Shown piece by piece: positions 60,752 through 64,000 of a stretch of DNA of 64,000 nucleotides. Position 1 is the first letter of the stretch; every line of letters begins with the position of its first letter. The DNA comes from CAZPHU01 sp964419255 (GTDB lineage Bacteria > Fibrobacterota > Chitinivibrionia > Chitinivibrionales > CAYFVL01). A program made the translations under genes and the position numbers. The stretch spans positions 1 to 64,000 of the forward strand of contig CAYQOU010000010.1 in assembly GCA_964419255.1 (NCBI GenBank), given 5' to 3'. The notes beneath the pieces are model-generated. The model saw only the letters and a list, made by a program, of their open reading frames with translations. It had not been told where the DNA came from and searched no databases.

Positions 60752-60767
60752 TGGCACACACATTGCA
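60752..60767 (+). promoter_or_regulatory. Sigma-54 promoter of nifA
   Basis: TGGCACACACATTGCA is an almost perfect match to TGGCAC-N5-TTGC, with GG and GC 12 bases apart. The -12 lies 101 bases before the nifA ATG. It makes nifA itself dependent on sigma-54. Confidence 0.75.
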
Positions 60768-60866
60768 AAGATGGATTGCAGTGTTTACAAATACATCGCT
60801 CTTTTTTGTATTTGATGGGAAATGTGCCAAGTATCTCCGATACAAATTTAGATCAGCAATACAATT

Positions 60867-62447
60867 ATGAATCATCAGTCTGAATTTTACTCATGCCGGT
60901 TTTGTTTTCGTGAAGATATTGAAGGGCTGGCCGAGATCGCCCATACCCTGGCTTCAGAGTCACAGCAGCGTCCGATGCTCATGAAAGTTTTGGATATAAT
61001 CGAGAAGCGCTTGAACATGTTTCGTGGGACAATCATGCTTCTGTTACCCGACAATTCACATCTTATTGTTCAGGCGGTTCAGGATGCTGAACATGAGGCT
61101 CAGGATCAGGTCCATTATCACCGTGGGGAAGGCATTATTGGGCGGGTTGTAGAGACCGGGAAAGCTTATGTGGTTCCCGATATTGCACTCGAGCCTGCCT
61201 TTAAAAACCGGATCCATAAAAGAACAAAGGAAAACACAAATCATCTTGCGTTTGTATGTATACCGGTTGTACTGGAAAATGAAGTGGTCGGGACCCTCTC
61301 GGTAGACATACCCCATAGTGCGGAACGTCCGCTGGATCAGAATGTCGGTGTGGTGAGTATCATCGGTGCGATGATCGCCAGTTTTCTGAGAACCGAACGG
61401 CTTGTACGTCTGGAAAGAGAAAGCTGGCGGACCCGATATTGTCAACTGCAAAACGAAATGGGTGAACGCTTTAAGCCTGATACGATGATAGGGGTTTCCT
61501 CGGCGATGCGGGATGTATTCAGCCGTATACAGATAATCGCCCGGAGTGACACCTCCGCGCTTGTCCGGGGGCCCTCCGGCACGGGAAAAGAGCTGGTTGC
61601 AACGGCAATTCATTATGCGAGTGACCGACGCGATGCGCCTTTAGTAAAGGTTAACTGCGCTGCACTCAGCGAGTCGCTGGTGGAAAGTGAATTGTTCGGC
61701 CACGAAAAGGGTGCATTCACCGGCGCTCTCTACTCACGCAAGGGCAGAATCGAAGAGGCGGAGGGAGGAACTTTGTTCCTCGATGAGATTGGTGAATTTT
61801 CTCCGGCGATTCAGATCAAACTACTCCGCGTGATTCAGGAGCGGCAGTATGAACGTGTTGGGAGCAATCAAACCAGAACGGCAGATATTCGCCTTATATC
61901 AGCTACGAACAGGGATCTTGAATGCGCTGTTGCAAACGGCACCTTTCGGGAAGACCTGTACTACAGAATCAATGTCTTTCCGATCACCATTCCCCCTCTT
62001 GCGCAGCGCAAGGACGATATACTTCCCTTATCCAACGCATTTGTGGAAAAATTCTCTTCAAAGCAGAACAAAAAGATCACGCGCATCAGTACCCCGGCTA
62101 TAAATATGTTGATGTCATACCATTGGCCCGGCAATGTCAGAGAATTGGAAAATGCCATCGAGTATGCGGTACTATTGTCAACCGATGGCGTCATTTACGG
62201 GCATAATCTCCCCCCGACACTTCAGACGCCGGATGGAAAAGATATAACGGCAAAGGGTGGTTTACGGGCCAGAGTCGATGCACTCGAACGCGATATGATC
62301 GTCGATTCACTCAAGAGATGCAAGGGCAATATGACTGCAGCGGCAAGAAAACTTGGGATTACTCCCCGCATGGTAAGATACAAAATAAAGCAGCTCGGAA
62401 TAAACACGCGTAATGTCACGACCGGCCAAATAATCCTCAGAGGGTAA
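60867..62447 (+). CDS. nifA: Nif-specific transcriptional activator NifA
   Basis: The 526-residue bacterial enhancer-binding protein has an N-terminal GAF domain (about 20-180), an AAA+ domain and a Fis-type helix-turn-helix at the end (NMTAAARKLGITPRMVRYKI). In the AAA+ domain Walker A (GPSGTGKEL), the sigma-54-contacting GAFTGA, Walker B LFLDEIGE and WPGNVRELEN are all intact. It should switch on nifH and other sigma-54 promoters. The interdomain Cys motif of oxygen-sensitive NifA is not seen. It stands 630 bases before nifH, same strand. No strong ribosome-binding site precedes the ATG. Confidence 0.92.
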   Translation: MNHQSEFYSCRFCFREDIEGLAEIAHTLASESQQRPMLMKVLDIIEKRLNMFRGTIMLLLPDNSHLIVQAVQDAEHEAQDQVHYHRGEGIIGRVVETGKAYVVPDIALEPAFKNRIHKRTKENTNHLAFVCIPVVLENEVVGTLSVDIPHSAERPLDQNVGVVSIIGAMIASFLRTERLVRLERESWRTRYCQLQNEMGERFKPDTMIGVSSAMRDVFSRIQIIARSDTSALVRGPSGTGKELVATAIHYASDRRDAPLVKVNCAALSESLVESELFGHEKGAFTGALYSRKGRIEEAEGGTLFLDEIGEFSPAIQIKLLRVIQERQYERVGSNQTRTADIRLISATNRDLECAVANGTFREDLYYRINVFPITIPPLAQRKDDILPLSNAFVEKFSSKQNKKITRISTPAINMLMSYHWPGNVRELENAIEYAVLLSTDGVIYGHNLPPTLQTPDGKDITAKGGLRARVDALERDMIVDSLKRCKGNMTAAARKLGITPRMVRYKIKQLGINTRNVTTGQIILRG

Positions 62448-62540
62448 TCCGTGCGATCGCCAGCATGCGAGCCAGCAGGATCGCATCGTTTCCTCCACCT
62501 TTAGAGGGTTTGGGTTGACCACTCAAAATCGCTCACCTTT
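62446..62540 (-). repeat. Intergenic repeat, probable inverted copy H
   Basis: On the minus strand it begins GGTGAGCGATTTTGAGTGG, like the left end of copy A (GTGCGGTTCTGAGTGG), and ends GGCGATCGCACGGATTA, like the right end of copy B. It lies right behind nifA. Divergence is high, so this is tentative. Confidence 0.4.
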
Positions 62541-62727
62541 GATTTGATGTTCAAAATATAGCCCCTCAGGAGCTTATTCTCCTCCCATCTCGCAAATGGG
62601 TGGTGAGGCAAGGTCAACGAGGTGATAGACGAATCAATAGTAGTTATTCTGAACATAAACTTTCCGATTCAATTATTCCCCATGTTTTTCATTAATCCGA
62701 CAATTATTTCCGTTTCCCTCATTTATC

Positions 62728-62743
62728 TTACAAATTTGTCACA
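62728..62743. promoter_or_regulatory. Candidate activator site before nifH
   Basis: ACAAATTTGT (62730-62739) is identical to the core of the site before amt1 (16046-16055) and one base off that before amt2. It lies about 260 bases before the nifH -24 element, far for an enhancer but possible. It is not the classical NifA site TGT-N10-ACA, which I did not find convincingly. Confidence 0.4.
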
Positions 62744-62994
62744 TGCGCAAAAAGCGGCTGTATAAGCAGCTTTTAGTACGCTTCTTTTCTGTAATACATG
62801 ATTGTACCCCGATCCTGTGACAAAAACGTCATTGTACCAGATAGTAATTGTCCCTTTTACATGTGCGATAGATATTTTGCGTTCATTTATGATCACATAA
62901 TAATCTGCAAAATGGCCGTTAGCATGTCAAAAAGCGGAATTTCGTTTATTGATTACATTTGCATATGCTGTCAAGGCATGTTCATTTAGTGATG

Positions 62995-63010
62995 TGGCAC
63001 ATCAATTGCG
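62995..63010 (+). promoter_or_regulatory. Sigma-54 promoter of nifH
   Basis: TGGCACATCAATTGCG matches the -24/-12 consensus with correct spacing. The -12 lies 72 bases before the nifH ATG, the same leader length as for amt1 (70) and the porin-amt2 operon (73). Confidence 0.85.
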
Positions 63011-63080
63011 TTATCCGATAGTGAATTCAAATAAGCGGCCGCATGAGCAAAAAGTTTCATTAACTAAGGAGTGGCGGAAA

Positions 63081-63902
63081 ATGAGAAAGATCGCAATCTA
63101 CGGTAAGGGTGGTATAGGTAAATCAACGACAACACAGAATACGGTTGCGGGACTTGCGGAAGCTGGGCGCAAAGTGATGGTTGTCGGATGCGATCCCAAA
63201 GCTGATTCCACCCGTTTGCTGTTGGGTGGTCTGGCACAGAAAACCGTTTTGGACACCCTTCGGGAAGAAGGAGAAGATGTCGAGCTTGAGGATATCATTC
63301 GGGAAGGATATGGGGCGACACGCTGTGTGGAGTCGGGTGGTCCTGAGCCGGGAGTCGGTTGTGCGGGGCGCGGGATAATAACTTCCATAAACCTGCTGGA
63401 ACAGCTCGGTGCATACAGCGACCACTGGGAACTCGATTATGCTTTTTATGATGTTCTTGGTGATGTTGTCTGCGGTGGTTTTGCCATGCCGATTCGTGAA
63501 GGTAAGGCTCAGGAGATATATATAGTTGTGAGTGGTGAGATGATGGCTATGTATGCGGCCAACAACATTTGTAAAGGTATTGTGAAGTTCGCCGATGCGG
63601 GCGGAGTACGGCTTGGAGGACTGATCTGCAACAGCCGTAAGGTCGATAACGAAGCGGAAATGATTGACGAATTTGCCAAAAAGCTGGGTACTCAAATGAT
63701 TCATTTTGTTCCCCGTGACAATATGGTACAAAGAGCGGAAATCAACAGAAAAACTGTTATCGAGTTTGAGCCCTCCCATACACAGGCAGATGAATACCGG
63801 ACGCTTGCCAACAAAATCGACAACAACGATTTCAAAGTCGTCCCCAAGCCACTTGCGATAGAGGATCTGGAAAATCTTCTTGTTGAATTCGGTATCGTTT
63901 AA
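63081..63902 (+). CDS. nifH: Nitrogenase iron protein
   Basis: The 273-residue protein has P-loop GKGGIGKST, the 4Fe-4S ligands Cys94 (GVGCAGRG) and Cys131 (VVCGGFAMPIRE), and Arg97, the residue ADP-ribosylated in DraT-regulated systems. It passes electrons to the MoFe protein. The ATG at 63081 follows AAGGAGTGGCGG; the longer frame upstream runs through the promoter and is not used. The following nifI1 indicates the nifH-I1-I2-D-K order typical of group III nitrogenases of anaerobes. Confidence 0.97.
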   Translation: MRKIAIYGKGGIGKSTTTQNTVAGLAEAGRKVMVVGCDPKADSTRLLLGGLAQKTVLDTLREEGEDVELEDIIREGYGATRCVESGGPEPGVGCAGRGIITSINLLEQLGAYSDHWELDYAFYDVLGDVVCGGFAMPIREGKAQEIYIVVSGEMMAMYAANNICKGIVKFADAGGVRLGGLICNSRKVDNEAEMIDEFAKKLGTQMIHFVPRDNMVQRAEINRKTVIEFEPSHTQADEYRTLANKIDNNDFKVVPKPLAIEDLENLLVEFGIV

Positions 63903-63936
63903 ATAATCAAATCATTTTCGTCCTGGAGGATACTCA

Positions 63937-64000
63937 ATGTTGATGATACGATCGATGATCAGACCGGAAAAAGCCGATGAGGTTATGGCTGGACTGCTGG
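63937..64000 (+). CDS. nifI1: Nitrogen regulatory PII-like protein NifI1 (partial, runs off the window)
   Basis: The first 21 codons read MLMIRSMIRPEKADEVMAGLL, the usual beginning of NifI1 (PII family). GGAGGA precedes the ATG, 35 bases after nifH. With NifI2 it inhibits nitrogenase directly when ammonium is present. The rest lies beyond the window. Confidence 0.8.
   Translation, partial: MLMIRSMIRPEKADEVMAGLL

Larger units (their letters stand above)
62541..63080. other. nifA-nifH intergenic control region
   Basis: No gene was found. It contains the palindrome at 62728-62743, a TGTGACAAA at 62816-62824 in inverse orientation to the TTTGTCACA at 62735, repeats of ATTGTACC (near 62801 and 62831), and the nifH promoter at 62995. 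An AT-rich central part suits DNA bending between enhancer and promoter. Confidence 0.5.

Overview
The window is one dense chromosomal segment of a Gram-negative diazotroph. Outer-membrane biogenesis genes (LptD, Lnt, a LolA-like protein, a TonB system and two beta-barrel porins), a PorX-type response regulator next to TsaE, and group-III-type nitrogenase genes (nifH followed by nifI1) suggest the Fibrobacterota (FCB) side of the tree, perhaps Chitinivibrionia. That placement is an inference from gene content. No rRNA, tRNA, CRISPR array, prophage or intact insertion sequence was recognised.

Layout. (1) 164-5178: a TonB2-type energising operon (DUF3450 protein, TtpC-like ExbB, ExbB, ExbD, TonB, TPR). 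(2) 5427-13660: a phosphate block, pstS, porin, then pstC-pstA-phoB-phoR-pstB-phoU. Arrays of CTAACA-like hexamers with an 11-base period lie before pstS, before pstC and before the TonB operon, so all three are probably one Pho regulon. (3) 13657-22780: a nitrogen block: a glutamine amidotransferase, amt with only a stub of glnK behind it, a divergent degenerate sigma-54 activator, EI-Ntr (ptsP), and a porin-amt-glnK operon. Good -24/-12 sigma-54 promoters precede amt1, the degenerate activator and the porin-amt-glnK operon. (4) 23322-32341: housekeeping genes (lptD, a PP-loop ATPase, asnS, apt, a TatT-like lipoprotein, tsaE, porX). (5) 32831-38958: a compact type-II-FAS/aryl-polyene-like cluster: two complete ketosynthases, two ketosynthase-like proteins without the active Cys, an ACP, a NodB deacetylase, a LolA-like carrier and a small lipoprotein. 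(6) 38942-57632: lnt, a FlgM-like protein, a NifU-type scaffold, DUF116, an XPB-type helicase, purA, a bifunctional nuclease, panD, rsfS, a Tex-like protein, LOG, an L,D-transpeptidase, a Mur ligase, greA, lepA, and a signal-peptidase-like protein without its catalytic Ser and Lys. (7) 57891-60668: trpB-trpA and a eukaryote-type (Aro7-like) chorismate mutase. (8) 60867-64000: nifA, nifH and the start of nifI1, with sigma-54 promoters before nifA and nifH.

Two themes run through the window. One is regulation: nutrient-specific promoter signatures join outer-membrane uptake with phosphate and nitrogen control, and the amt1, amt2 and nifH leaders share the palindrome core ACAAATTTGT or a close variant. 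The other is a family of short intergenic repeats (about 50-170 bases) with imperfect terminal inverted repeats and an internal hairpin. They look like MITEs or a structured RNA family and occur in at least five intergenic gaps.

The strongest candidates for something undescribed are the ketosynthase-rich cluster, the repeat family, the degenerate sigma-54 activator, the catalytically dead signal-peptidase paralogue, and the phosphate-controlled TonB operon.
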